A stretch of 11,198 nucleotides of DNA from assembly GCA_015067125.1 (NCBI GenBank), contig SVNB01000057.1:1-11198 (forward strand). Reading direction: 5' to 3'. The stretch comes from Oscillospiraceae bacterium. Its GTDB lineage: Bacteria > Bacillota > Clostridia > Oscillospirales > Ruminococcaceae. A program made the position numbers and the translations under genes. Below, in pieces: positions 1 through 6,693 of this stretch (its first letter is position 1; each line of letters starts with the position of its first letter). The notes beneath the pieces are model-generated. The model saw nothing but the letters and a program-made list of their open reading frames with translations, was not told where the DNA came from and did no database searches.

Positions 1-279
1 TCATCACAAAGTCATCACAAACGGAAGGTATTATATAACCAGAGCAAAAAGAGCAGCAATGTTAGTTTCCGAGCAATTCTAACAGCTGAAAACACGGCGA
101 GTCGAAAGACCCGCCGTTTTTTTGTGCGTATTTAATTACAACTGCGGCCATGCGCGGCCGATATACACTTCCCCTTGAGGAGAAGTGGCACGGCGCAAGC
201 CGTGACGAAAGGGTGTTTTTTGTTCTCATCCCTCTTCCACCGCCGCAAGCGGCGGTCCCCTTTCCCCATTGGGAAGGCT
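1..279 (+). repeat. Duplicated element, copy A (RNA-like hairpins plus palindromes)
   Basis: Bases 1-279 match 2719-2997 without gaps over about 278 bases, with only three mismatches noticed by eye (near 124, 140 and 178). The copy starts with a tandem 11-base repeat built on TCATCACAAA, continues through a GTTAG/CTAAC stem (61-65 with 79-83) and a strong terminator hairpin (94-117), then enters palindromic modules. It may extend upstream of base 1, which cannot be seen. No protein of known family is encoded. The class is unknown to me; a non-coding RNA gene, a MITE-like element or a recombination duplicate are all possible. Confidence 0.85.
94..123 (+). terminator. Intrinsic terminator in repeat copy A
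   Basis: ACGGCG (94-99) pairs with CGCCGT (112-117), and inside it GTC (101-103) pairs with GAC (108-110) across a GAAA tetraloop. A run of T follows at once (117-123). It would end a transcript entering from upstream of the window or one starting within the repeat. It is identical in the second copy. Confidence 0.75.
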
Positions 280-730
280 GCCATTCGGGATACCTGTTTG
301 CGGCGGGAGCAAGCCCCCGCCCTACAGTAAATTGGTTGCCTTGCGGAACGGTCAAGACCGTTCCCTGCGGTGAGCAATTCGGCCCCCTTGCCTAAAGGGG
401 GCTGGATTTTTTAACCGCCTGCGGTTAAAAAAGACTGGGGGATTCTTTTATAAATTACCGGCTGAATCTAATGGGATAGAATTTCTCTCCCTCCGTCACC
501 TGCGGCGACACCTCACTCATCAGAGGGAGGTTACCCTCTGGGTTCTTGGTTATCCCTCTTCCGTCACGCCTGCGGCGTGCCACCTTCCCCTCTGGGAAGG
601 CTAACCCTCCGGGTTGCCTGTTTGCGGCGGGAGCAAGCCCCCGCCCTACGGTAAATTGGTTGCCTTGCGGCGAAAAATCCGCCTTCCCCCTTGGGAAGGC
701 AAAGCAAATGGGCGGATAATATCCGCCCAT
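124..730. repeat. Palindrome island A
   Basis: This gene-free stretch holds at least fourteen adjacent inverted repeats. Clear ones are CACGGC/GCCGTG (189-204), ACCGCCGC/GCGGCGGT (239-256), CCTTTCCC/GGGAAGG (259-277), GGCGGG/CCCGCC (302-321), GGAACGGTC/GACCGTTCC (345-364), GCCCCCTT/AAGGGGGC (382-402), a perfect 12-bp stem TTTTTTAACCGC with its complement (407-432), CTCCCTC/GAGGGAG (487-529), CACGCC/GGCGTG (565-579), CCTTCCC/GGGAAGG (583-600 and 682-699) and ATGGGCGGAT/ATCCGCCCAT (709-729). Open frames here are proline-, glycine- and arginine-rich by-products of the repeats and match no protein family I know. Confidence 0.85.
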
Positions 731-835
731 GCATTTTGTAGTCACTTTCAATTTTCAGCTATCCGCTTTAAAAATCCTTTGGATTGCTGATTATTTTTCC
801 TCTTCCTTTTGAAAAAAGCTTTGCTTTTGTTTTGC

Positions 836-864
836 TTGTAAAACAAAAATTTATATTGTATAAT
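836..864 (+). promoter_or_regulatory. Sigma-A promoter of mtaB
   Basis: TTGTAA (836-841) and a perfect TATAAT (859-864) are separated by 17 bases, placing the start of transcription near 871. The -35 lies in a perfect inverted repeat, TTTTGTTTT (825-833) and AAAACAAAA (840-848), which may be an operator or chance AT-rich symmetry. Confidence 0.7.
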
Positions 865-898
865 AAATTATTACTATATTGTTTTTAAGGAGGTCCGT

Positions 899-2218
899 AT
901 GAAGGCTGCTTTTTTTACCCTTGGCTGCAAGGTAAACCAGTACGAAACCCAGATTATGGAACAGGCTTTTGCCAAAGCCGGTTTTGAAATTGTTGATCCC
1001 GAAAGCGGCGCGGACGTTTTTGTTATAAATTCCTGCACCGTTACCGGCACCGGAGATAAAAAATCACGCCAGATGCTCCGACACTTCCGCCGCAAAAACC
1101 CCAATGCGGTTATTGCCCTTACCGGCTGTTATCCGCAGGCTTTTCCGGAAGAAGCCTCTGCCCTGCTTGAAGCGGACGTTATCACCGGTTCCGCAGACAG
1201 AAGCCAGATTCTTCCGGCAGTGCTTGATGCTCTTGACGGCAAAAGAGTGGTGCATATCACTCCGCACGAAAAATTAGAGGAATTTGAACCTATGCAGGCC
1301 AGCGGAATGCTTGACCGCACCAGAGCTTTTGTTAAAATTCAGGACGGCTGTGACAACCGCTGTTCCTATTGCATAATCCCCAAAGCCAGAGGGCACGTTC
1401 GTTCCAAACCCCTTAAAGATATTGAACGCGAGCTGGAAAGCCTGCTTTCTCACGGATACAACGAAGTTGTGCTGGCGGGAATAAACCTGCCTTTTTACGG
1501 CCGCGATCTGGGACTTTCTCTTATAAACGCCGTGGAGCTTTCTTGCGATATTATGCCCAGGGTGCGTTTAAGTTCCCTTGAACCGGAGCTGCTTTCCCGC
1601 GAGGACATAGAGCGCCTTGCCAAGCTTCCGAACTTTTGTCCGCAGTTCCACCTTTCTTTGCAAAGCGGCTGTGACAAAACCCTTAACCGTATGCGCAGAA
1701 GATACAACACCGATATGTACCGCGAAGTTGTTAAGAATATCCGGGAGTTTTTTCCAAACGGCGGACTTACCACTGACGTTATCGTAGGTTTTCCCGGCGA
1801 AACCGATGAGGATTTTGAAGAAAGCTGCCGTTTTATTGAAGAAATGGCCTTTGCCAAGGTTCATGTTTTCCCCTATTCCCGCCGCACCGGAACCGATGCC
1901 GCAGAAATGCCGGATCAGGTGCCAAACGCCGTAAAAACCGAAAGAGCTGCAAAAATGGCCGCAAGAGCCGAAACCGTGCGCAAAAATTTTCTTGAAGAAC
2001 AAGTCGGAAAAACAGAATCCGTACTTATAGAATCGGAAATAAAAGACGGCATGATGCAGGGATACACCATGAACTATACCCCTGTTGTTATTCCCGCGGT
2101 AAAATCTTTGCTTTGCACCGTTCAGGAAGTTGTTATTACCGGAGTTTCGGGCGATGTATGCGTTGGAAGAATAAAAAATCCGCCCGTTGGTTATGACCCC
2201 ATGGGAATGTTTGAATAA
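899..2218 (+). CDS. mtaB: tRNA t6A37 methylthiotransferase MtaB
   Basis: This 439-residue radical-SAM enzyme converts t6A to ms2t6A at position 37 of tRNAs that read ANN codons, in the cytoplasm. The N-terminal methylthiotransferase domain shows the three cluster-binding cysteines C10 (TLGCKVNQYE), C46 (NSCTVT) and C77 (TGCYPQ). The radical-SAM CxxxCxxC motif is C151, C155 and C158 (DGCDNRCSYCIIP), followed by the conserved SLQSGCDKTLNRMRR stretch. The last ~65 residues fit a TRAM RNA-binding domain, though weakly by eye. Length is close to Bacillus YqeV (about 450). The ATG is preceded by AAGGAGGT at 887-894. It appears to be a single-gene unit. The MtaB rather than MiaB or RimO assignment rests on the NQYE motif and overall similarity. 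The tRNA-Thr just downstream is a t6A-type tRNA, but the adjacency may be chance. Confidence 0.93.
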   Translation: MKAAFFTLGCKVNQYETQIMEQAFAKAGFEIVDPESGADVFVINSCTVTGTGDKKSRQMLRHFRRKNPNAVIALTGCYPQAFPEEASALLEADVITGSADRSQILPAVLDALDGKRVVHITPHEKLEEFEPMQASGMLDRTRAFVKIQDGCDNRCSYCIIPKARGHVRSKPLKDIERELESLLSHGYNEVVLAGINLPFYGRDLGLSLINAVELSCDIMPRVRLSSLEPELLSREDIERLAKLPNFCPQFHLSLQSGCDKTLNRMRRRYNTDMYREVVKNIREFFPNGGLTTDVIVGFPGETDEDFEESCRFIEEMAFAKVHVFPYSRRTGTDAAEMPDQVPNAVKTERAAKMAARAETVRKNFLEEQVGKTESVLIESEIKDGMMQGYTMNYTPVVIPAVKSLLCTVQEVVITGVSGDVCVGRIKNPPVGYDPMGMFE

Positions 2219-2245
2219 AGCTTTTTGTTTAAAAAGGCGTTTTTT

Positions 2246-2266
2246 CGCATAGTTATGCGTTTTTTT
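2246..2266 (+). terminator. Terminator after mtaB
   Basis: CGCAT (2246-2250) pairs with ATGCG (2255-2259) across AGTT, followed by seven T (2260-2266). The stem is short, so termination may be partial, but the position 28 bases after the mtaB stop fits. Confidence 0.6.
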
Positions 2267-2317
2267 GCGCAGCGGCAAAAAAATTTAAAAAACACGAAAA
2301 AAATTTTAAAAAAAGTG

Positions 2318-2346
2318 TTGACAATTTGCCTCTGCTCGTGTATAAT
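2318..2346 (+). promoter_or_regulatory. Consensus sigma-A promoter of the tRNA unit
   Basis: A perfect TTGACA (2318-2323) and perfect TATAAT (2341-2346) are separated by 17 bases. The expected start near 2353 leaves a leader of about 23 bases containing a small GACC/GGTC stem (2357-2370) just before tRNA-Asp. A consensus promoter fits a stable-RNA gene. Confidence 0.9.
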
Positions 2347-2375
2347 AATCAACGTTGACCCCACAAGGTCATTGT

Positions 2376-2452
2376 GGCCCGGTAGTTCAGCTGGTTAGAA
2401 CGCTAGCCTGTCACGCTAGAGGTCGAGGGTTCGAGCCCCTTCCGGGTCGCCA
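2376..2452 (+). tRNA. tRNA-Asp (anticodon GTC)
   Basis: This is a 77-base cloverleaf with the CCA end encoded (2450-2452). The acceptor arm GGCCCGG pairs with CCGGGTC (2442-2448, one G-U pair). The anticodon stem CTAGC/GCTAG encloses CTGTCAC, giving anticodon GTC. The T arm carries GGTTCGAGC. It is co-transcribed with the tRNA-Thr four bases downstream. Confidence 0.97.
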
Positions 2453-2456
2453 TTTT

Positions 2457-2532
2457 GCTGATGTAGCTCAGTAGGCAGAGCACTTCCTTGGTAAGGAAGA
2501 GGTCATCAGTTCGAATCTGATTATCAGCTCCA
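2457..2532 (+). tRNA. tRNA-Thr (anticodon GGT)
   Basis: This is a 76-base cloverleaf with an encoded CCA (2530-2532). The acceptor arm GCTGATG pairs with TATCAGC (2522-2528). The anticodon stem CTTCC/GGAAG encloses TTGGTAA, giving anticodon GGT with A at position 37, the t6A site. The T loop is GTTCGAATC. Confidence 0.97.
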
Positions 2533-2534
2533 TC

Positions 2535-2559
2535 AAGCCGCTACATCAAGCGGCTTTTT
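2535..2559 (+). terminator. Terminator of the tRNA unit
   Basis: AAGCCGC (2535-2541) pairs with GCGGCTT (2550-2556) across TACATCAA and is followed by T residues, three bases after the tRNA-Thr CCA. Confidence 0.85.
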
Positions 2560-2587
2560 GCTATTCTGTGGAGCTTTTACATAGATG

Positions 2588-2628
2588 AACTTCGTGAACG
2601 GATTGCCGTTTTACGAAGTTATTTTTTT
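2588..2628 (+). terminator. Second strong terminator hairpin downstream of the tRNAs
   Basis: AACTTCGT (2588-2595) pairs with ACGAAGTT (2613-2620). An inner AACGG/CCGTT stem stacks within, and T residues follow (2622-2628). No gene lies between this and the previous terminator, so it is either a back-up terminator or the end of a short transcript. From here to 2718 the DNA is AT-rich and I see no gene. Confidence 0.7.
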
Positions 2629-2718
2629 GCAATTTTTTAATAATTTTTATAAATTGTAACGGTTTCAGAAAAAAGTTTAACCAAACTGGTTTTGGATTGT
2701 AACCAAAGTTAAAACAGT

Positions 2719-2997
2719 TCATCACAAAGTCATCACAAACGGAAGGTATTATATAACCAGAGCAAAAAGAGCAGCAATGTTAGTTTCCGAGCAATTCTAA
2801 CAGCTGAAAACACGGCGAGTCGAAAGACCCGCCGTTTTTTTGTGCATATTTAATTACAACTGCGGCCCTGCGCGGCCGATATACACTTCCCCTTGAGGGG
2901 AAGTGGCACGGCGCAAGCCGTGACGAAAGGGTGTTTTTTGTTCTCATCCCTCTTCCACCGCCGCAAGCGGCGGTCCCCCTGTACTCTTGCGGTGCCC
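2719..2997 (+). repeat. Duplicated element, copy B
   Basis: This is the second copy of the element at 1-279, with a constant offset of 2718 bases and nearly 99 percent identity up to about 2978. Beyond that the copies part, because copy B carries a 117-base segment (2979-3095) where copy A has ten bases (261-270). Both copies lie in the same orientation and bracket mtaB and the two tRNA genes. Confidence 0.85.
2812..2841 (+). terminator. Intrinsic terminator in repeat copy B
   Basis: The same ACGGCG/CGCCGT stem with inner GTC-GAAA-GAC and T run as in copy A, with no base changes. It has no gene directly upstream, so it may end a small RNA encoded by the element itself. Confidence 0.7.
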
Positions 2998-3325
2998 AAA
3001 ATATTCTGCGGCATACGCCTTGAATATTTTGACCGCGGCGCCAAACCCTGCTCGCTGTTTCGCCCACTGGGCGCGCTTCGCAGGCTTTGCTCTCTGGGAA
3101 GGCTGCCCTCCGGGATACCTGTTTGCGGCGGGAGCAGGTGCCCTGAGTGCGAAGCACGAAGAAATATCCTTGGGGTACCCCCCGCCCTACGGTAAATTCT
3201 CAAACCAATTTTCCACTTTCAATTTTCAACTCAAAAAGCCCTCCGGGTTACTTGCAATCCCTCATCCACCGCCGCAAGCGGCCGTCCCCTTTCCCCATTG
3301 GGAAGGCTGCCCTTTGGAAAAGCTC
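2842..3325. repeat. Palindrome island B, abutting spoIVA
   Basis: This holds the same modules as island A plus extra nested ones. CACGGC/GCCGTG recurs at 2907-2922 and ACCGCCGC/GCGGCGGT at 2957-2974. A new module pairs CAAAATATTC (2997-3006) with GAATATTTTG (3022-3031) inside GGTGCC/GGCGCC (2991-3042). Another pairs GGTGCCC with GGGTACC (3137-3179) around GTGC/GCAC. Bases 3260-3311 repeat 231-282 of island A with a few changes. The phrase CACTTTCAATTTTCA at 3214-3228 also occurs at 743-757. The island ends directly at the spoIVA stop codon. I see no credible gene. Confidence 0.8.
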
Positions 3326-4804
3326 TTACAGAATCAGGCAGATAAGTCCGCTGCAACCATCGTTAATAATTCTGCTTATGGTTTCCTGCAATTTAAGCCT
3401 TGCGTCCTGCGGCATACGGCTTAATTTGGTATGCAGGCCTTCGTTTACCAGTTCGTGCAGAGATTTTCCGAAAATATTGGATTCCCAGATTTTTGTGGGA
3501 TCTTCTTCAAATTCATCAAGCAGATAACGCACAAGATCCTCGCTTTGTTTTTCGCTTCCCACTATTGGGGCAACTTCTGTTGTGATATCCGCACGCATCA
3601 TGTGTATGGAAGGCGCGGAGGCACGGAGTTTTACGCCGTATTTTCCGCCCTGGCGGACGATTTCCGGTTCCTCAAGGGTAAGCTCATCAATGGTCGGCAT
3701 AACAATGCCATAACCCACCGCTTCCACCTGGTCAAGCGCACCGCGTATGCGGTCGTATTTTCTTTTTATCTCCGCAAGTTCCCTCATACAGGGCATAAGG
3801 CCGCTTTCTCCGTTTATTTCAAGGCCGGTTTCCTCGCTTAAAACACGATAGAACAGTTCCGGATTAAGTATCACGGTGATATCCGCCCTGCCGGTGCCAA
3901 GGTTTATGTTTTTTACCGCGGCCTCTTTTACGTGCTCACATTCGCTTATGGCAGGAACAATCTTTCTTACGTCGGAAATTCCGCATATTCCCCTTGCGGC
4001 TGTTATAACAGGTTCCATAACGGCTTTTCTTAACCAGTGTTCCCTATCAAGGCCAATAAGCCACCCGGGCATATCAACGGCCACTTCCCTTACAGGAAAA
4101 CGCCCGAGAACTTCCGATAGAATATTGCGTATATCCTCCTCTGTCATTTTAAGGCAGTTTATCGGTATTACCGGAGCAGAATATTCCGCCCGCATTTCTT
4201 CCGCCGTGTTTTTCACTTCGGAAGATTCCGGGTTTTCGCAGTTGAGAAGCACCGCAAAGGGTTTTCCGATCTTTTTAAGTTCGCCTATCACCCGCTCTTC
4301 CGCATCGTGATATTCTTCCCTTGGAATATCGCTTACGGAACCATCGGAAGTTACCACAAGGCCTATGGTGGAATGTTCGCTTATAACTTTATCCGTTCCA
4401 ACCTCTGCTGCCATATTAAAAGGAATTTCTTCTTCATACCAGGGCGTTTGCACCATACGCGGAGCGTTGTTTTCAAAATACCCCATGGCAGAGGGTACGA
4501 TATAACCAACGCAGTCGATAAGCCGTACTTTAAGGTTTGTTTCTCCGTCAAGGCTGATTTCCACCGCTTCTTCCGGAACAAATTTGGGTTCCGTTGTCAT
4601 AATTGTTTTGCCCGTGGCAGACTGCGGAAGTTCATCCGTCGCTCTTTCTTTGCGATATTCGTTTTCTATGTTCGGAATAACAAGGGTTTCCATAAATTTT
4701 TTGATGAAGGTGCTTTTTCCGGTACGGACCGGACCCACAACTCCGATATATATGTCGCCGCCGGTTCTTGCTGCGATATCGCGGTAAACGCTGGTGTCTT
4801 TCAT
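3326..4804 (-). CDS. spoIVA: Stage IV sporulation protein A, spore-coat morphogenetic ATPase
   Basis: SpoIVA polymerises on the outer forespore membrane using ATP hydrolysis and forms the basement layer on which the spore coat assembles; it is also needed for cortex formation. The 492-residue product has the same length as Bacillus subtilis SpoIVA. The Walker A motif GPVRTGKS lies at 24-31 with K30 at the known catalytic position; T70 and T71 (TTEPKF) match the sensor threonines and D97 (IDCVGY) the Walker B region. A middle domain follows from about residue 240 and the C-terminal domain ends in GLICLIL. The ATG is preceded by GAGGAAGG on the minus strand (4813-4820). A sigma-E-like promoter lies upstream. 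Palindrome island B touches the stop codon, so no separate terminator is present. Confidence 0.96.
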   Translation of the reverse strand: MKDTSVYRDIAARTGGDIYIGVVGPVRTGKSTFIKKFMETLVIPNIENEYRKERATDELPQSATGKTIMTTEPKFVPEEAVEISLDGETNLKVRLIDCVGYIVPSAMGYFENNAPRMVQTPWYEEEIPFNMAAEVGTDKVISEHSTIGLVVTSDGSVSDIPREEYHDAEERVIGELKKIGKPFAVLLNCENPESSEVKNTAEEMRAEYSAPVIPINCLKMTEEDIRNILSEVLGRFPVREVAVDMPGWLIGLDREHWLRKAVMEPVITAARGICGISDVRKIVPAISECEHVKEAAVKNINLGTGRADITVILNPELFYRVLSEETGLEINGESGLMPCMRELAEIKRKYDRIRGALDQVEAVGYGIVMPTIDELTLEEPEIVRQGGKYGVKLRASAPSIHMMRADITTEVAPIVGSEKQSEDLVRYLLDEFEEDPTKIWESNIFGKSLHELVNEGLHTKLSRMPQDARLKLQETISRIINDGCSGLICLIL

Positions 4805-4839
4805 AAAAATTACCCTTCCTCGCTTCTTTTTTTATAAAA

Positions 4840-4869
4840 TTTTTATGCCGCATTTTTTAAAAATAGAAC
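4840..4869 (-). promoter_or_regulatory. Candidate sigma-E promoter of spoIVA
   Basis: Read on the minus strand, GTTCTATT (4869-4862) and CATAAAAA (4847-4840) are 14 bases apart. Each matches six of eight positions of the Bacillus sigma-E pattern GTCATATT-N14-CATACAAT. spoIVA is sigma-E dependent in Bacillus. The predicted leader is about 30 bases. The region is AT-rich, so chance matches are possible. Confidence 0.45.
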
Positions 4870-4937
4870 GTTTTTTCTGAATAATCGTCCTTCTTTCTGC
4901 AAAAAATATAATCAAAACAAAAAGGAGGTTTTTTATT

Positions 4938-5099
4938 ATGGATGCAAACAGACACATCGGATGCAACGTAAACAACTGCGTATATCACTGCAAAGACTGC
5001 AACTGCTGCAGCCTTGACCACATCGAAGTGGGCAGCCACGAAACCAACCCCACAAAAGCAGAATGCACCGACTGCAGATCCTTTAAATACAAAGGCTGA
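4938..5099 (+). CDS. Small cysteine-rich DUF1540-type protein
   Basis: This 53-residue protein has eight cysteines (C9, C14, C18, C21, C23, C24, C43, C46). The IGCNVNNC start, CSLDHIEVG centre and CTDCRSF end match what I know of the DUF1540 family, small Firmicutes proteins of unknown function that probably bind a metal through paired cysteines. There is no signal peptide or membrane segment, so it is likely cytoplasmic. AAAGGAGG at 4921-4928 precedes the ATG at normal spacing, which strongly supports translation. A TATAAT at 4907-4912 lies just upstream, but I see no good -35. It is divergent from spoIVA and convergent with the flippase gene, whose stop is 29 bases away. A sporulation role is suggested only by position. 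Confidence 0.88.
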   Translation: MDANRHIGCNVNNCVYHCKDCNCCSLDHIEVGSHETNPTKAECTDCRSFKYKG

Positions 5100-5128
5100 T
5101 TTTTTTCCGCCCCTGCGGCGGATACATA

Positions 5129-6670
5129 TTATTTTGAAAAAACGCGTTTTGCAAGAACAATATCCTCTTTTTTAACGCATCCGGCAATCCGCAAAAGCAG
5201 ATAATAAAATATTATCATTATGAGCACCGCCGCCAAAAGGCCCGGTGCTCCTTTTATTTCCAAATCAAAAATTTTGAGCACCGACAAAGAAAGAACCGTG
5301 CTCAAAGCTGCGGCAGCAGTTGGAATAACCGCCCAGCGCAGCATATCCACTTTAAATCCTGTTACGGAAACAAGCCGGGAGGCCGAAAGCGCCATATTAA
5401 AAACCTCGCTTATCACTATGGTGGTAAGATAACCGGCTGTTCCGAAAAGCGGAACAAGGGTATATACCAGACCAACGCACATGGCGGTATCATATACGTT
5501 ATAGCGTACCACGGCCACCTGTTCGCCCAGACCTTTTAAAATCCCGTCCACTGCGGAATCCAGATACATCACCGTAACAATGGGCGCCAGCGCCCTTATG
5601 GCTTTGCCGGCGGCAGGTTCGTTATAAAGCAAAACGGCAAATTCATCCGCCCAGCAGATAAGCGCCGCCGCAACGCCCACCGCAAACATCAAAGTCATAC
5701 GGAAAACGTAATCCATAATTTTATCTATTTTGCTTTGCATTCCAAGGGTTTTGTACCGGGTGACTTCCGGCACAAGCAGATTGGAAAACCCAAGCAGAAA
5801 CGCACACGGAAAAGTGAGCACCGGCAGCACCATGCCGCCCACAATGCCGTATTCCGAAAGAGCGGCTTCGTTTGTCATTCCGCTTTTCATCAAAGAAACC
5901 GGCACAAGCAAATGCTTTACCGTACTTAAAGCGGAACGCAGAACGGCGGAAGCCCCTACCGGAAGGGCAATGCCTATAACCTTTTTCCACATGGCGGAAT
6001 CGCTTTCTTTTATGCCGCCCGAAAAAGGAAATCTTTTTCTGTCGCGCCGATAGAGAATATAGTGAAAAGCAAAAGCCAAAGCTTCCGAAACCGTACTTCC
6101 GGCCGCCACCAAAACGCAGGCATAGCCAAGGTTATCCGGTTTTAACAGAGCAAACACAAAAACCGTAAACGCCATCTGAGAAAGCTGTTCGAATATCTGC
6201 GCGGCAGAGGAAGAAAAAACCCTTGTCACCGCAGTGAAGTAACCGCTGAAAGCCGCAGAAACACCCACAAACGGAAGCGAAAAAGCAAGTATTCTGAAAG
6301 GTCTTGCCGCGCGGATATCGCCCACCATTACCTCTGCGGCAAAATTGCTGAAAATCCAAAGCAGAATTCCGCCCAGCAGGCCAAAAAACAGACTGTATGC
6401 AAGGGTCTTTTTCATTGCCTGCGCCGCGGCCGCCCCGTTTTTTTCTGCGGTCTGTTCCGCCACAAGCCTTGTGGCAGCAAGGCCGGAACCGGAGGAAGCG
6501 AAAGTCACCGCAAAACGATATACCGCCATCATAAGAGAAAAAAGTCCGATTCCGGCAGAGCCGAGGTTTCTGGTAAGCCAGGCATTATATATAACCCCCG
6601 CCGCCCCAAGAGAAAGGGACGTTGCCGTAAGAATTCCCGCATTCACCGCAAAATTGCGCAGTCTTGACAA
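5129..6670 (-). CDS. spoVB: SpoVB/MurJ-type polysaccharide or lipid-linked precursor flippase
   Basis: This 513-residue integral membrane protein of the MOP (polysaccharide biosynthesis/MVF) superfamily has about fourteen hydrophobic segments. The family moves lipid-linked precursors across the cytoplasmic membrane; SpoVB acts in spore cortex synthesis in Bacillus and is about the same length. The start region (RNFAVNAGILTATSLSLGAAG, then TRNLGSAGIGLFSLMMAVY) matches the first helices of SpoVB-like proteins. Translation appears to start at TTG (6670-6668): the next in-frame ATG is at about residue 47, inside conserved sequence, while AGGAAAGGGG lies about ten bases before the TTG. A sigma-E-like promoter lies directly upstream. 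The superfamily is certain; the precise SpoVB role is inferred from similarity and from the nearby spoIVA. A general MurJ-like or capsule flippase remains possible. Confidence 0.8.
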   Translation of the reverse strand: MSRLRNFAVNAGILTATSLSLGAAGVIYNAWLTRNLGSAGIGLFSLMMAVYRFAVTFASSGSGLAATRLVAEQTAEKNGAAAAQAMKKTLAYSLFFGLLGGILLWIFSNFAAEVMVGDIRAARPFRILAFSLPFVGVSAAFSGYFTAVTRVFSSSAAQIFEQLSQMAFTVFVFALLKPDNLGYACVLVAAGSTVSEALAFAFHYILYRRDRKRFPFSGGIKESDSAMWKKVIGIALPVGASAVLRSALSTVKHLLVPVSLMKSGMTNEAALSEYGIVGGMVLPVLTFPCAFLLGFSNLLVPEVTRYKTLGMQSKIDKIMDYVFRMTLMFAVGVAAALICWADEFAVLLYNEPAAGKAIRALAPIVTVMYLDSAVDGILKGLGEQVAVVRYNVYDTAMCVGLVYTLVPLFGTAGYLTTIVISEVFNMALSASRLVSVTGFKVDMLRWAVIPTAAAALSTVLSLSVLKIFDLEIKGAPGLLAAVLIMIIFYYLLLRIAGCVKKEDIVLAKRVFSK

Positions 6671-6693
6671 AACGCACCGCCCCCTTTCCTAAA

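Noticed and set aside
60..83. Seven-codon frame (ATG to TAA) before the terminator in the duplicated element, suggesting a leader peptide
   Set aside because: No ribosome binding site at proper spacing, no run of a single amino acid's codons, and no gene directly after the terminator to be attenuated.
124..730. CRISPR array
   Set aside because: The repeats are unequal palindromes without regular spacing or unique spacers, and there are no cas genes.
62..751. Several open frames of 81-98 codons in palindrome island A
   Set aside because: They overlap one another on both strands, consist of translated repeat modules, lack ribosome binding sites and have odd Pro/Gly/Arg composition. Databases may hold such frames as hypothetical proteins, but they look spurious.
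1568..2278. 236-codon antisense frame over mtaB
   Set aside because: Rich in Phe, Gly, Asn and Lys, as expected from the reverse of a coding frame; the plus strand encodes clear MtaB motifs.
2780..3424. Open frames of 100-145 codons in palindrome island B and running into spoIVA antisense
   Set aside because: They translate the same repeat modules in several frames, and some cross into the reverse complement of spoIVA. None has a ribosome binding site or recognisable domain.
5106..5122. TCCGCC/GGCGGA hairpin as a terminator between the DUF1540 gene and spoVB
   Set aside because: The stem is present, but no T run follows on either strand; on the plus strand the T run comes before the stem.
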